A stretch of DNA of 64,000 nt from Micromonospora inositola (GCF_900090285.1 NZ_LT607754.1:1116001-1180000), one strand, 5' to 3'; positions 21,188 to 32,013 are shown, counted from the first letter of the stretch. The notes: generated by a model from the sequence alone, not told the origin. Numbers and translations are program-made.

Positions 21188-21250
21188 CCGTTCCCGTCGA
21201 CCCGCGGCCGACGGGAACGGCATGGGCGCGCGGCGCTCGCCGCCGCGCGC
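21188..21250 (-). terminator. Two hairpins downstream of prs
   Basis: The hairpin GCGCGCGGCG/CGCCGCGCGC (21226-21235 and 21241-21250) lies directly after the prs stop. A perfect 12-bp stem, CCGTTCCCGTCG (21188-21199) with its complement (21209-21220), follows it. The pair forms a strong tandem terminator between prs and rplY. Nothing else is visible in the 20970-21254 gap apart from the rplY leader. Confidence 0.65.
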
Positions 21251-21254
21251 AAGA

Positions 21255-22235
21255 TCAGCTCAGGCCACCGAAGAGGGTGGTCACCGAGCCGTCGTCGAAG
21301 ACCTCCCGGATCGCTCGGGCCAGCAGCGGCGCGATCGACAGCACGGTGAGCTTGTCGAGCTGCTTCTCCGGCGGCAACGGCAGCGTGTTCGTCACCACGA
21401 CCTCGCTGATCGGGCTGTTCTTCAGCCGCTCGGTCGCCGGATCCGACAGCAGGGCGTGGGTCGCGGCGACGACGATCTCAGCCGCGCCGGTCTCCTTCAG
21501 GATCTCGGCCGCCTTGGTGATCGTGCCACCGGTGTCGATCATGTCGTCGACGACCAGGCAGACCCGGCCCTCGACCTCACCGACCACCCGGTTCGCCACC
21601 ACCTGGTTGGGCTTCAGCGGGTCACGGGTCTTGTGGATGAAGGCCAGCGGGCAGCCGCCCAGCCGGTCGGTCCAACGCTCGGCCACCCGCACCCGGCCCG
21701 AGTCCGGCGCCACCACGGTCATCGGCCGGCCCGCGTACCTGCGCTCGACGTACTCCGCGAGGATGTCCATCGCGAAGAGGTGGTCCACCGGGCCGTCGAA
21801 GAAGCCCTGGATCTGCGCGGTGTGCAGGTCGACCGTGAGGATCCGGTTCGCGCCCGCCGTCTTCAGCAGGTCGGCGATCAGCCGAGCCGAGATCGGCTCC
21901 CGGCCGCGGTGCTTCTTGTCCTGCCGCGCGTACGGGTAGAACGGCAGCACCACGGTGATCCGCTTGGCCGAACCGCGCTTCAGCGCGTCGATCATGATCA
22001 GGGTCTCCATGACCCAGGTGTTGACCCCGTGCGTCACGGACTGCACCACGAAGGCGTCCGAACCGCGTACCGAGTCCTTGAACCGGACGAAGATCTCACC
22101 GTTCGCGAAGTCGTACGAGTCGGAGGGGGTCGGCGCGACGCCGAGCACCTCACCGATCTCCTTGGCCAACTCCGGAAAGCCACGTCCGGAGAAGAGCATC
22201 AGGCTCTTGCGGTTTTCGGCGACGATGCTGCCCAT
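21255..22235 (-). CDS. prs: Ribose-phosphate pyrophosphokinase
   Basis: The 326-residue enzyme makes PRPP from ribose 5-phosphate and ATP. It has the ATP-loop region TVDLHTAQIQGFFDGPVDHL and the PRPP-binding signature VCLVVDDMIDTGGTITKAAE near residue 225. Length fits class I bacterial PRPP synthetases. It follows glmU (53 bp apart) and is probably transcribed with it. Confidence 0.95.
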   Translation of the reverse strand: MGSIVAENRKSLMLFSGRGFPELAKEIGEVLGVAPTPSDSYDFANGEIFVRFKDSVRGSDAFVVQSVTHGVNTWVMETLIMIDALKRGSAKRITVVLPFYPYARQDKKHRGREPISARLIADLLKTAGANRILTVDLHTAQIQGFFDGPVDHLFAMDILAEYVERRYAGRPMTVVAPDSGRVRVAERWTDRLGGCPLAFIHKTRDPLKPNQVVANRVVGEVEGRVCLVVDDMIDTGGTITKAAEILKETGAAEIVVAATHALLSDPATERLKNSPISEVVVTNTLPLPPEKQLDKLTVLSIAPLLARAIREVFDDGSVTTLFGGLS

Positions 22236-22288
22236 GGGCCCGTCTGCTCCCGTTGGTCGGTGGTTCCCGGCGGCGGTGGAGCCGCGGA

Positions 22289-23815
22289 CTATTCGGTTGC
22301 AGTATCCCCCGCGCCGGCCGGTCCTCCCACGGTCTCCGGACCCCCGTGGATTGGCTCACCTTCACTTGCGGCGGCGGCCCCGCCCGACGCACCCTCGCGG
22401 GCCCGCTGCGCCGCCTCGGCGGCCGGCGTACCAGCCCGCTTGCGCAGCACCCAGCCCTCGACGTTGCGCTGCTGCCCCCGGGCCACCGCCATCGCGCCCG
22501 GCGGCACGTCCGCGATGATCACCGACCCGGCCGCGGTGTACGCACCGTCGCCCACCTCGACCGGCGCGACGAACATGTTGTCCGCCCCGGTACGCGCGTG
22601 ACTGCCGATGGTGGTGTGGTGCTTCCGCACGCCGTCGTAGTTGACGAAGACCGTCGCCGCGCCGATGTTGCTCTGCTCGCCGATGGTCGCGTCCCCCACG
22701 TACGACAGGTGCGGCACCTTGGAACCCTCGCCGATCGTGGCCTTCTTGGTCTCCACGAACGTGCCCACCTTGGCCTTGCGGGCCAGCCGCGACTCCGGCC
22801 GCAGGTACGCGTACGGCCCGACGGTGGCCTGCGGACCGACCTCCGCGCCCACCGCGTGGCTGCGCACCACGGTCGCGCCCTCGCCCACCGTGGTGTCGAT
22901 CAGCGTCACGTCCGGCCCGACCACCGCGCCGGCGCCGACCGCCGTCGCACCCTGAAGCTGGGTGTTCTGGTCGAGCACCGCGTCCCGCTCGACGGTCACC
23001 GTCACGTCGATCCAGGTGGTGTGCGGGTCGAGGATGCTCACCCCGGTGCGCATCCAGCCCTCGTTGACCCGGTCGCGCAGCAGCCGGCGCAGCGCCGCCA
23101 GCTCCACCCGGTCGTTGCAGCCCAGCGTCTCCACGTGGTCCGCGGCGCAGTACACCGCCACCGGCTCACCGGCGTCGCGCAGCAGGCCGAAAACGTCTGT
23201 CAGGTACTCCTCGCCCTGTTCGTTGTCGGTGGAGAGCTTGCCCAGCGCGTCGCGCAGCCGCACGACGTCGAAGGCGTAGATGCCGGCGTTGATCTCCCGC
23301 AGCGCCCGCTGCTCCGGGGTCGCGTCGCGCTCCTCGACGATCTGCTCCAGCCGCCCGTCGGCGTCCCGCACGATCCGGCCCAGGCCGGTCGGGTCGGGCA
23401 CCTCGGCGGCGAGCACGGTCGCCGCCGCACCCGCGCCCTCGTGCGCCTCGACGAGAGCGGCGACGGTCTCCGGCCGCAGCAGCGGCACGTCTCCGTTGAT
23501 CACCACGACGGTGCCGGCGGCGTCCGGCACCGCGTCCAACGCGATCCGCACGGCGTGCCCGGTGCCGAGCTGCTGCGCCTGGAGCACCGGGGTAACCCCG
23601 GGGGTGATCTCGGCCAGGTGGGCGCGGACCTGCTCGGCGCCGTGCCCGACCACCACCACGGTGCGGTCCGCGCGCAGCGGCGCGGCCGCAGCCAGCACGT
23701 GGCCCAGGAGGGTACGACCGAGCAGCGGGTGCAGCACCTTGGGCAGGGACGACTTCATCCGCTTGCCCTCACCGGCGGCGAGCACGACAACGGTGCGGAG
23801 GTGGGGCTGGGGCAC
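22289..23815 (-). CDS. glmU: Bifunctional UDP-N-acetylglucosamine pyrophosphorylase / glucosamine-1-phosphate acetyltransferase
   Basis: The 508-residue enzyme performs the last two steps to UDP-GlcNAc for peptidoglycan. The N-terminal uridyltransferase domain shows VVVLAAGEGKRMKSSLPKVL and GDVPLL. The C-terminal half is a left-handed beta-helix of hexapeptide repeats (for example VGTFVETKKATIGEG, GDATIGEQSNIGAATV). An extra Ala/Glu/Gly-rich tail of about 50 residues follows, common in actinobacterial GlmU. The GTG start at 23815 has GGGAG 7 nt upstream. Confidence 0.94.
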   Translation of the reverse strand: MPQPHLRTVVVLAAGEGKRMKSSLPKVLHPLLGRTLLGHVLAAAAPLRADRTVVVVGHGAEQVRAHLAEITPGVTPVLQAQQLGTGHAVRIALDAVPDAAGTVVVINGDVPLLRPETVAALVEAHEGAGAAATVLAAEVPDPTGLGRIVRDADGRLEQIVEERDATPEQRALREINAGIYAFDVVRLRDALGKLSTDNEQGEEYLTDVFGLLRDAGEPVAVYCAADHVETLGCNDRVELAALRRLLRDRVNEGWMRTGVSILDPHTTWIDVTVTVERDAVLDQNTQLQGATAVGAGAVVGPDVTLIDTTVGEGATVVRSHAVGAEVGPQATVGPYAYLRPESRLARKAKVGTFVETKKATIGEGSKVPHLSYVGDATIGEQSNIGAATVFVNYDGVRKHHTTIGSHARTGADNMFVAPVEVGDGAYTAAGSVIIADVPPGAMAVARGQQRNVEGWVLRKRAGTPAAEAAQRAREGASGGAAAASEGEPIHGGPETVGGPAGAGDTATE

Positions 23816-23918
23816 GACGTGGCTCCCGTCGGGACGGCGACAGTCTCGCGGCCATGCTAACCAGACCACAAGGCAGGCCGTTGAATACCCCGACAAGGAC
23901 GCCTGTACCGGAAAACTG

Positions 23919-23990
23919 CTCGGCCGCCAGGATTCGAACCTGAAACTCAAGAACCAAAATCTTGGGTGTTGCCAATTACACCACGGCCGA
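23919..23990 (-). tRNA. tRNA-Gln (anticodon TTG)
   Basis: The minus strand folds as a cloverleaf. The acceptor stem is TCGGCCG with CGGCCGA, the anticodon stem CAAGA/TCTTG encloses loop TTTTGGT with anticodon TTG, and the T-arm contains GGTTCGAATCC. The discriminator base is G, as is usual for tRNA-Gln. CCA is not encoded. Actinobacteria commonly have this tRNA next to glmU, as here. Confidence 0.93.
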
Positions 23991-24036
23991 CTGCAACGCT
24001 CGATAGCTTAGCGCCTGCCGCAGGCCGCCACGAGAC

Positions 24037-24888
24037 TCACTCCGGGGCACCGGCCGGCTTGCTGAGGCCGTCCATCACGCCCTCGATCCAGAGATACAGC
24101 TCTCGGGCTTTCGGCACCCGCACCACCAGGCACCCTCGGTAGTTGTCCCCGGTGTTGAGACGCGTCGTCTGCGGCTTGTGCCTCTTGAGCGTCGGGCGCT
24201 GTAGGCACTCCACGCCGATCCCCAGCTTGTCCGCCCACCATCTCCCGGCCGCTTCGGCGTCGGCGTTCTCATGGATGCTCACCCGGTACCGGAGATCCGT
24301 GCGGGATCGCCCGTTCGCCTCGATGAACCTGATGAACAGCTCCACCAGCCGGATGTCACTGTTGGTGAAGATCAAGTCGTACCGCTGGTTCTCAGGCTTG
24401 CTCTTGGTGCCCTCACACCAGTAGAGCGCAGCACCGATCAGGAGGATCTCCCGCAGGTCTGCGCTGCCTGCCCAGGCCGCAGCCCGCTGACGTGCCTCCG
24501 ATTCCCTCAGCAGTCGCTGCTCCCGCCGTTCATCATTCTTGATTCTCCGGAGCGCGGCCGCGTCTACGCGGCGCTTTCGCACACGTTCCGAATCCAGATC
24601 GAGCGGCAGGTGCTTCACCCACTGGTACGTGGTCGACTTGCTCACCCCCAGCCGGGCCGCGATGTCGTTCACCGACCAACCTTCAGCCCGGAACGCCACC
24701 GCCTCGGCGTGCAGCCCGTCCTTGGCGTTGGGGCGCCGGGTCCACTCTGGGGGCGGAACCCCCCGCAGCAGTTCGTGGACGCGGTTGCGGCCGATGCCGA
24801 GGCGGGCCTGGATGTCACGGACGGAGAGCTGCTCCACGACGCGCAGCCGGCGCGCCTCGGCGGCGAGGGGATCGATCACGACCAGCAC
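24037..24888 (-). CDS. Two-HTH protein with a LAGLIDADG-like C-terminal domain
   Basis: The 283-residue protein starts with two resolvase-type helix-turn-helix units: VEQLSVRDIQARLGIGRNRV (residues 18-37) and GWSVNDIAARLGVSKSTTYQ around residue 75. A basic helical linker rich in Arg and Glu follows. The rest (LREILLIGAALYWCEGTKSK onward) resembles a degenerate LAGLIDADG homing-endonuclease fold, including a G-x-x-Y-W-x-E-G turn and a later WWADKLGI helix. Whether it cuts DNA is unknown: only one acidic active-site residue of the LAGLIDADG type can be pointed to. It lies just downstream of tRNA-Gln on the same strand. It could be a site-specific DNA-binding regulator or a domesticated homing endonuclease. 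Confidence 0.65.
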   Translation of the reverse strand: MLVVIDPLAAEARRLRVVEQLSVRDIQARLGIGRNRVHELLRGVPPPEWTRRPNAKDGLHAEAVAFRAEGWSVNDIAARLGVSKSTTYQWVKHLPLDLDSERVRKRRVDAAALRRIKNDERREQRLLRESEARQRAAAWAGSADLREILLIGAALYWCEGTKSKPENQRYDLIFTNSDIRLVELFIRFIEANGRSRTDLRYRVSIHENADAEAAGRWWADKLGIGVECLQRPTLKRHKPQTTRLNTGDNYRGCLVVRVPKARELYLWIEGVMDGLSKPAGAPE

Positions 24889-25001
24889 GTTAGAACGGGC
24901 GTACGACAGTCACTCCATTCACGATCGACAGTGTCCCGTGTGATCTAGAACGCCCCCGGTTACGGTGACGTAGGCGTAGCCCGTCCTCGCTGGGAGGTGC
25001 C

Positions 25002-25985
25002 ATGTCGACCGCCCTCACCGACCCGAACGCCGCCGGTCCGAAGCCGCTGACCCAGGGCCACCAGTCCCGGGGCATCCTGGTCGCCCTCTGGGCCTTCGTG
25101 GTCGTCCCGTTCCTCGCCCTGCTCGCCGCCGTACCGGTCGCCTGGGGCGGCTGGCTGAGTTGGACCGACATCGCCGTGGCCGGCTTCTGGTACGTGCTGT
25201 CCGGGCTCGGCATCACCGTCGGCTACCACCGCTACTTCACCCACGGCTCCTTCAGAGCCAAGCCGTGGCTGCGGGTGATGTTGGCCGTCGCCGGCTCGTT
25301 CGCCGTGCAGGGCGAGATCATCCAGTGGGTGGCCGACCACCGCCGCCACCACGCCTTCTCCGACCTGGAGGGTGACCCGCACTCGCCGTGGCGGTTCGGG
25401 GAGAGCGTCGGTGGGCTGGCCAGGGGCCTGTTCCACGCCCACGTCGGCTGGCTGTTCAACCGGGAGCTCTCCAACCGGGAGCGGTTCGCCCCGGACCTGC
25501 TCGCCGACCGGGCGACCCGGCGGGTGGACCGGCTCTTCCCGTTGCTGGTGGTGGTCTCGCTGCTCGGGCCGGCGGCGATGGGCGGGCTGCTGACCTGGTC
25601 CTGGTCCGGCGCGCTCACCGCGCTCTTCTGGGGCGGGCTGGTCCGGATCGCGCTGCTGCACCACGTCACCTGGTCGATCAACTCCGTCTGCCACGTCTAC
25701 GGTGAGCGCCCGTTCGCCGTCCGCCAGGGCGACCGGGCGTCGAACTTCTGGCCGCTGGCGGTCCTGTCGTTCGGGGAGAGCTGGCACAACCTGCACCACG
25801 CCGAGCCGACCAGCGCCCGACACGGGGTGCTGCGCGGCCAGATCGACATGTCCGCCCGGGTGATCTGGCTGTTGGAGAAGGCAGGCGCCGCCTGGGCGGT
25901 GCGCTGGCCGAAGCCGGAACGCATCACGGCGAAGCTGGTCCGCTCCGAACGGGTCACGGCCGGGCCGGAGCGGCCGGCGCGGTGA
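25002..25985 (+). CDS. Membrane fatty acyl-CoA desaturase (stearoyl-CoA 9-desaturase type)
   Basis: The 327-residue membrane di-iron enzyme introduces a double bond into acyl chains. The three histidine boxes are present: HRYFTHG, HRRHHAFSD and HNLHHAEPTSARHG. Hydrophobic segments around residues 25-70 and 180-220 form the membrane part. The ATG at 25002 has GGGAGG 5-7 nt upstream. The TetR regulator gene that follows in the same direction is a plausible controller of membrane lipid composition. Confidence 0.9.
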   Translation: MSTALTDPNAAGPKPLTQGHQSRGILVALWAFVVVPFLALLAAVPVAWGGWLSWTDIAVAGFWYVLSGLGITVGYHRYFTHGSFRAKPWLRVMLAVAGSFAVQGEIIQWVADHRRHHAFSDLEGDPHSPWRFGESVGGLARGLFHAHVGWLFNRELSNRERFAPDLLADRATRRVDRLFPLLVVVSLLGPAAMGGLLTWSWSGALTALFWGGLVRIALLHHVTWSINSVCHVYGERPFAVRQGDRASNFWPLAVLSFGESWHNLHHAEPTSARHGVLRGQIDMSARVIWLLEKAGAAWAVRWPKPERITAKLVRSERVTAGPERPAR

Positions 25986-26155
25986 AACCGGGCGGTGGGT
26001 CGCGCACCCACCTGGCAGGATGGCCGGGTGATCGAGCTTCCACACCGCCGGCAGGTCCGGGGCCGCCAGGGTGCCGGCCGCGGGGTCGGCGAGGTCACGA
26101 CGTGAGCACGCGCATCCCACGGCAGGGCGTCACCGAGCGCCAGCAAGGTGACAAG

Positions 26156-26842
26156 ATGACACAGGTTCCCGGCAACGACGCCAGCGCCGCGCGGCGGCGG
26201 GCCGTCCCGGCGGCGAAGTCCTCCTCCCGGGTACGGATGTCCGCGACGCAGCGGCGCGAGCAGCTGATCTCGATCGCCCGGCAGATCTTCGCGGAACGCG
26301 GTTTCGACGCCACCTCGATCGAGGAGGTGGCGGCCCGGGCCCGGGTCTCCAAGCCGGTGGTCTACGAGCACTTCGGCGGCAAGGAGGGGCTCTACGCGGT
26401 GGTGGTGGACCGGGAGGTCCGCTCGCTGCTGGAGCGGATCACCAGCGCGCTGACCGCGGGGCATCCCCGAGAGCTGCTGGAGCAGGCGGCGCTGACCCTG
26501 CTGACGTACATCGAGGAGGAGACCAGCGGGTTCCGGGTGCTGGTCCGGGAGTCGCCGCTGATGTCGGCGACGGGCAACTTCAGCAGCGTGATGAACGACG
26601 TCGCGCACCAGGTGGAGCACATCCTGGGCGCGGAGTTCTCCAGCCGGGGGTACGACCCGAAGCTGGCCGAGCTCTACTCGCAGGCGTTGGTCGGCATGGT
26701 GGCGTTGACCGGCCGCTGGTGGCTCGAGGTGCGCAAGCCGCGCAAGGAGACGGTCGCCGCCCACCTGGTGAACCTGGCCTGGAACGGCCTGTCGCACCTG
26801 GAGGCGAAGCCGGGACTGATCACGGTCCGCAAGCCGGGCTGA
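26156..26842 (+). CDS. TetR-family transcriptional regulator
   Basis: The 228-residue protein has a basic N-terminal extension and then the TetR helix-turn-helix. In it, QIFAERGFDATSIEEVAARA and VSKPVVYEHFGGKEGLYAVV form the DNA-binding unit (residues 45-90). The C-terminal helical ligand domain has no recognisable ligand signature. I chose ATG 26156 with AAGG upstream. The frame is open further left, but that part overlaps the desaturase end and has no good ribosome binding site. It may regulate the desaturase gene that precedes it. Confidence 0.85.
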   Translation: MTQVPGNDASAARRRAVPAAKSSSRVRMSATQRREQLISIARQIFAERGFDATSIEEVAARARVSKPVVYEHFGGKEGLYAVVVDREVRSLLERITSALTAGHPRELLEQAALTLLTYIEEETSGFRVLVRESPLMSATGNFSSVMNDVAHQVEHILGAEFSSRGYDPKLAELYSQALVGMVALTGRWWLEVRKPRKETVAAHLVNLAWNGLSHLEAKPGLITVRKPG

Positions 26843-26850
26843 GCTGGGGT

Positions 26851-27324
26851 TCAGCGGTGGGTCTCGGCGATGGGGTGTTCGCGGCGGCGTCGTTCCTCCT
26901 CGGCGTGCTCCGGCGGGCCGACCTTGTCGTAGAGGCCGGTGGCGAGCAGGATCAGCCCGAACACCAGTGACACGATGACGGTGGACATCGAGAAGTTGAG
27001 GAAGTTCGCCGACGTCTGGAGCACGGACATCATGAGGATGGCGGTGACCAGGAAGACCGCCCCGGCGGTCAGGTCCATGTAGTGGCCGAGGTTGCCGCGC
27101 CGGGACGCTCCGATCATCAGCACGATGCCGAACACCACGGAGACCAGCGAGAAGGCCAGGTTGGTACGGAGTCCGAGCGCGTAGGTGCCGGAGCGGGAGA
27201 AGAGCGGGTCGCCCCAGGTCACGGCCACCCCGTACACGCCGAAGACCAGGATGTAGAGCCCGATGAGCCCGGAGAGGACCCGGTAGAGCGGGCGCGCGGG
27301 ATGGTTCACCGGAAAGTGCGCCAT
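26851..27324 (-). CDS. DUF4383 membrane protein (copy 1)
   Basis: The 157-residue protein has four hydrophobic segments and the family pattern NHPARPLYRVLSGLIGLYIL at the start. A charged tail (EHAEEERRRREHPIAETHR) ends it. It is clearly paralogous to the next minus-strand gene: both begin MAH-PVNHPARP-YR and keep the four-helix layout and a K-V-G segment after the last helix. GGAGG lies 6 nt before ATG 27324. Function is unknown. Confidence 0.85.
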   Translation of the reverse strand: MAHFPVNHPARPLYRVLSGLIGLYILVFGVYGVAVTWGDPLFSRSGTYALGLRTNLAFSLVSVVFGIVLMIGASRRGNLGHYMDLTAGAVFLVTAILMMSVLQTSANFLNFSMSTVIVSLVFGLILLATGLYDKVGPPEHAEEERRRREHPIAETHR

Positions 27325-27395
27325 GAGCTCCTCCAGCCAAGTGACCGATTTCGCCACATTGTCCCGCGCTCGAAGAGACCCTGTCCCGAGAAACG

Positions 27396-27425
27396 CCGAA
27401 GGCCCGGCACGAGCCGGGCCTTCGG
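27396..27425 (-). terminator. Intrinsic terminator between the two DUF4383 genes
   Basis: A perfect 13-bp stem, CCGAAGGCCCGGC (27396-27408) with its complement (27413-27425), carries a 4-nt ACGA loop. On the minus strand it is followed by CGTTTC. It ends the transcript of the upstream DUF4383 copy. Confidence 0.75.
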
Positions 27426-27478
27426 CAGGACGGGTCGGGCTCCGGCGAAACCCCCGAGCGCAACCAGATAGGACCAGC

Positions 27479-27934
27479 TCAGAGGACGAGCCGAGCCTTC
27501 TCCCAGGCCTCCTGCTCCTCGTCGGTGCCGACCTTGCCGTACATGCCGACCATCAGCAGGACCAGGGAGAGGCCGAGGGTCACGATGACCGTGGCGATGG
27601 AGAAGTTGAAGATGTTCGCGTCGGTCCGGATGAAGGCCAGCTCGGCCAGGCCGAGGACCATCAGCGCGTACGCCAGCCACTGGTTGACCGCCACGTCGAG
27701 GTTGCGGCCGATGACGGTGCCGGCCAGCATCACGAGCCCGAACAGGACGGCGAGCAGCGAGTAGCCGGTGTTGGTGCCCTGGCCGAGGATCGTGGTGTCG
27801 TTCTGGGCGAGGACGTCGTTTCCGGCGCTCGCGATGATGCCGAGCACGCCGAAGACCACGAAGTACAGACCAACGAGCCCGCCGATCGCCCGGTAGATCG
27901 GCCGCGCGGGGTGGTTGACGGGGGTGTGGGCCAT
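27479..27934 (-). CDS. DUF4383 membrane protein (copy 2)
   Basis: The 151-residue paralogue of the preceding gene has four hydrophobic segments and the same N-terminal signature (NHPARPIYRAIGGLVGLYFV). The tail is acidic (GTDEEQEAWEKARLVL) instead of basic, so the two copies have diverged at the cytoplasmic end. A terminator separates them, so they are independently transcribed. Function is unknown. Confidence 0.85.
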   Translation of the reverse strand: MAHTPVNHPARPIYRAIGGLVGLYFVVFGVLGIIASAGNDVLAQNDTTILGQGTNTGYSLLAVLFGLVMLAGTVIGRNLDVAVNQWLAYALMVLGLAELAFIRTDANIFNFSIATVIVTLGLSLVLLMVGMYGKVGTDEEQEAWEKARLVL

Positions 27935-28027
27935 GTCTGAGTCTCCAAGACCGTTCGGGTGAGGGGTCGGCGACGATTGTCCCGCACGCCGGGCTGTGAC
28001 CCCGCACACCCCCCACCCGTGTCGACT

Positions 28028-29827
<1,800 letters not shown>

Positions 29828-29924
29828 GACCTCACCTACCTCCCATGATCAAGGCGTCCCGGTGCCGGGGGGGCACGTGGGACGCCTGCGATGTTTCAGG
29901 GTACGCGGACACCTGGCTGATCGG

Positions 29925-29943
29925 CCGAGGGCCGGGCCCTCGG
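29925..29943 (-). terminator. Short hairpin downstream of ispE
   Basis: CCGAGGGC (29925-29932) pairs with GCCCTCGG (29936-29943) across a CGG loop. The gap 29828-30070 otherwise holds only the leader of the ABC-F gene. Confidence 0.45.
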
Positions 29944-30070
29944 GAGTCAACCAGCCTCGGCGTCCGCTTGTTCCGTCGACCGCGGCGTGACGTACCCACC
30001 GCGCCCGCCGCTGGACGGCGGCCGGCCCGGGCAGGCCCGATGACGCGGGGCCAGGGCGGCCCCCGGCGGC

Positions 30071-31027
30071 TCAGACGATGCGGGCGCCGGCGACCGGGCC
30101 GTGGGCGACCCGGGCCTCCCGGCACACCTCGGCGGCCTCCAGGTCGGCGGCGATCCGCCCGGCGTGGGCCTCGTCGGTGGCGAGGAAGACGCAGGTCGGG
30201 CCGGAGCCGGAGACGAGGCCGGCGAGCGCCGCGGCCGCCTCCCCCGCCTTCAGGGTGTCGGCCAGCGCCGGGCGCATGCTCAGCGCGGCGTCCTGCAGGT
30301 CGTTGCCGAGGGCGGCGGCGAGCACCCGCGGGTCGCGCTGGCGCAGCGCGCCGAGCAGCGCGTCGGTGCTGCCCAGCGGCTCGCCCGCGGTGCCGGCGTC
30401 GCGGAGCCGGTCCAGCTCGCGGTAGGCGGCGGGGGTGGAGAGGCCGCCGTCGGCGATCGCCACCACCCAGTGCCAGGAGGTGGGGCGGGCCAGCACGGGG
30501 CTGACCGCCTCGCCCCGGCCGGTGCCGAGCGCGGTGCCGCCGTGGATCAGGAACGGCACGTCGGAGCCGAGGTCGGCGGCGATGCCGGCCAGTTCGTCGC
30601 GGGACAGCCCGGTGCCCCAGAGGGCGTCGCAGGCGACCAGGGCGGCGGCCGCGTCGGCGCTGCCGCCGGCCAGCCCGCCGGCGAGCGGGATCTGCTTGCG
30701 CAGGTGCAGCCGGGCGTGCGGCGGGACGCCGGCGTACCCGGCGAGGGCGTGGGCGGCCCGGATCACCAGGTTGGTGTCGTCGAGGGCCAGCTCGCCGGCC
30801 CCCTCCCCCTCCATGGTGAGGGTGAGGGTGTCGCCCCGCCGCGCGGTCAGCTCGTCGTAGATCGAGATCGCGTGGTAGACGGTGTTCAGCTCGTGGTAGC
30901 CGTCGCGGCGCAGCGGGCCCACCCCGAGGTGCAGGTTGACCTTGGCGGGCACCCGGACCTTGACCGGGCCGCTGGCCCCGCGCCGCCGCTGCTCGTCCTC
31001 GTCGTCCGGTCGCCAGGCCTCGGTCAC
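30071..31027 (-). CDS. ispE: 4-(cytidine 5'-diphospho)-2-C-methyl-D-erythritol kinase
   Basis: The 318-residue GHMP kinase phosphorylates CDP-methylerythritol in the non-mevalonate isoprenoid route. VRVPAKVNLHLGVGPLRRDG opens the fold, IPLAGGLAGGSADAAAAL is the GHMP ATP motif, and LVSGSGPTCVFL is near the C-terminus. The GTG start at 31027 overlaps the stop of a possible 16-codon leader frame as GTGA. The order rsmA-ispE is standard in actinobacteria. Confidence 0.93.
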   Translation of the reverse strand: MTEAWRPDDEDEQRRRGASGPVKVRVPAKVNLHLGVGPLRRDGYHELNTVYHAISIYDELTARRGDTLTLTMEGEGAGELALDDTNLVIRAAHALAGYAGVPPHARLHLRKQIPLAGGLAGGSADAAAALVACDALWGTGLSRDELAGIAADLGSDVPFLIHGGTALGTGRGEAVSPVLARPTSWHWVVAIADGGLSTPAAYRELDRLRDAGTAGEPLGSTDALLGALRQRDPRVLAAALGNDLQDAALSMRPALADTLKAGEAAAALAGLVSGSGPTCVFLATDEAHAGRIAADLEAAEVCREARVAHGPVAGARIV

Positions 31028-31074
31028 GGGGCGATGTCCCGCAGGCGCAGGCGGATGTCGAACGGCTTCTCCAC
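31024..31074 (-). CDS. Possible 16-residue leader peptide coupled to ispE
   Basis: A GTG at 31074 has GAGGAG 6 nt upstream and opens a 16-codon frame rich in Arg, Leu and Asp (VEKPFDIRLRLRDIAP). Its stop overlaps the ispE start as GTGA. A -10-like TAGGCT at 31109-31114 overlaps the rsmA stop. The frame could be a translational coupling device or chance. No homologue is recognised. Confidence 0.3.
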   Translation of the reverse strand: MEKPFDIRLRLRDIAP

Positions 31075-31111
31075 GATCAACTCCTCGGCGGGGTCGGGCA
31101 ACGGCGCCAGC

Positions 31112-31981
31112 CTACTGCGCGGCCGGCGTGGCGGTCGGGGCCGACGCGGCGATGGCGGCGAACTGGTCCACGGTGAGTGACTCTCCGCGGGCGCCGGGGT
31201 CCACCCCGGCGGCGGTGAGCGCGGCGGCGGCCCGGTCCGCGCCACCGGCCCAGCCCGCGAGGGCGGCGCGCAGGGTCTTGCGGCGCTGCGCGAACGCCGC
31301 GTCCACCACGGCGAAGACCGCCTCCCGGGCGACATCGGCGCGGGGCGGCTCGCGGCGGGTGAAGGCGACCAGGCCGGAGTCGACGTTCGGCACCGGCCAG
31401 AACACGTTCGGCGGAACCTTCCCGGCGGCCCGGGAGCGGGCGTACCAGGCGAGCTTGACCGACGGGATGCCGTACACCTTGGAGCCGGGACCGGCGACGA
31501 GCCGGTCGGCGACCTCCTTCTGCACCATCACCAGGCCGTGCCGGAGGGTGGGCAGCTCGGCGAGGAGGTGCAGCACCACCGGCACCGCGACGTTGTAGGG
31601 CAGGTTGGCCACCAGCGCGGTGGGCGCCGGCTCGGCCAGTGCGGCGGCGCGGACGCGCAGCGCGTCGGCGTGGTGCACGGTGAGCCGGGCGGCGTCCGGG
31701 CCGGCGAACCGGGCGGCGGTCTCCGGCAGCGCGCCGGCCAGCGTCGGGTCGATCTCGACGACGTGCACGTGCGCGGCGACCGGGAGCAGGGCCAGGGTGA
31801 GCGAGCCGAGCCCGGGGCCGACCTCCAGCGCCACGTCTTCCGGGGCGAGGCCGGCGGCGGTGACGATCCGGCGCACGGTGTTCGGGTCGTGCACGAAGTT
31901 CTGGCCGAGCTTCTTGGTGGGCGCGACGCCGAGGCGGGCGGCGAGTTCCCGGATCTCCGCCGGGCCGAGGAGACCGGTCAT
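31112..31981 (-). CDS. rsmA: 16S rRNA dimethyladenosine transferase RsmA (KsgA)
   Basis: The 289-residue methyltransferase dimethylates A1518 and A1519 of 16S rRNA in late ribosome assembly. [18 protein letters not shown] and the SAM-binding [17 protein letters not shown] open the fold. [17 protein letters not shown] is the NLPY catalytic motif, and [12 protein letters not shown] follows. ATG 31981 gives the expected N-terminus. It lies between tatD and ispE on the same strand. Confidence 0.94.
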   Translation of the reverse strand: MTGLLGPAEIRELAARLGVAPTKKLGQNFVHDPNTVRRIVTAAGLAPEDVALEVGPGLGSLTLALLPVAAHVHVVEIDPTLAGALPETAARFAGPDAARLTVHHADALRVRAAALAEPAPTALVANLPYNVAVPVVLHLLAELPTLRHGLVMVQKEVADRLVAGPGSKVYGIPSVKLAWYARSRAAGKVPPNVFWPVPNVDSGLVAFTRREPPRADVAREAVFAVVDAAFAQRRKTLRAALAGWAGGADRAAAALTAAGVDPGARGESLTVDQFAAIAASAPTATPAAQ

Positions 31982-32013
31982 GCTCCGCAGCGTAGCGGCG
32001 GGTTCCGGTCCGC

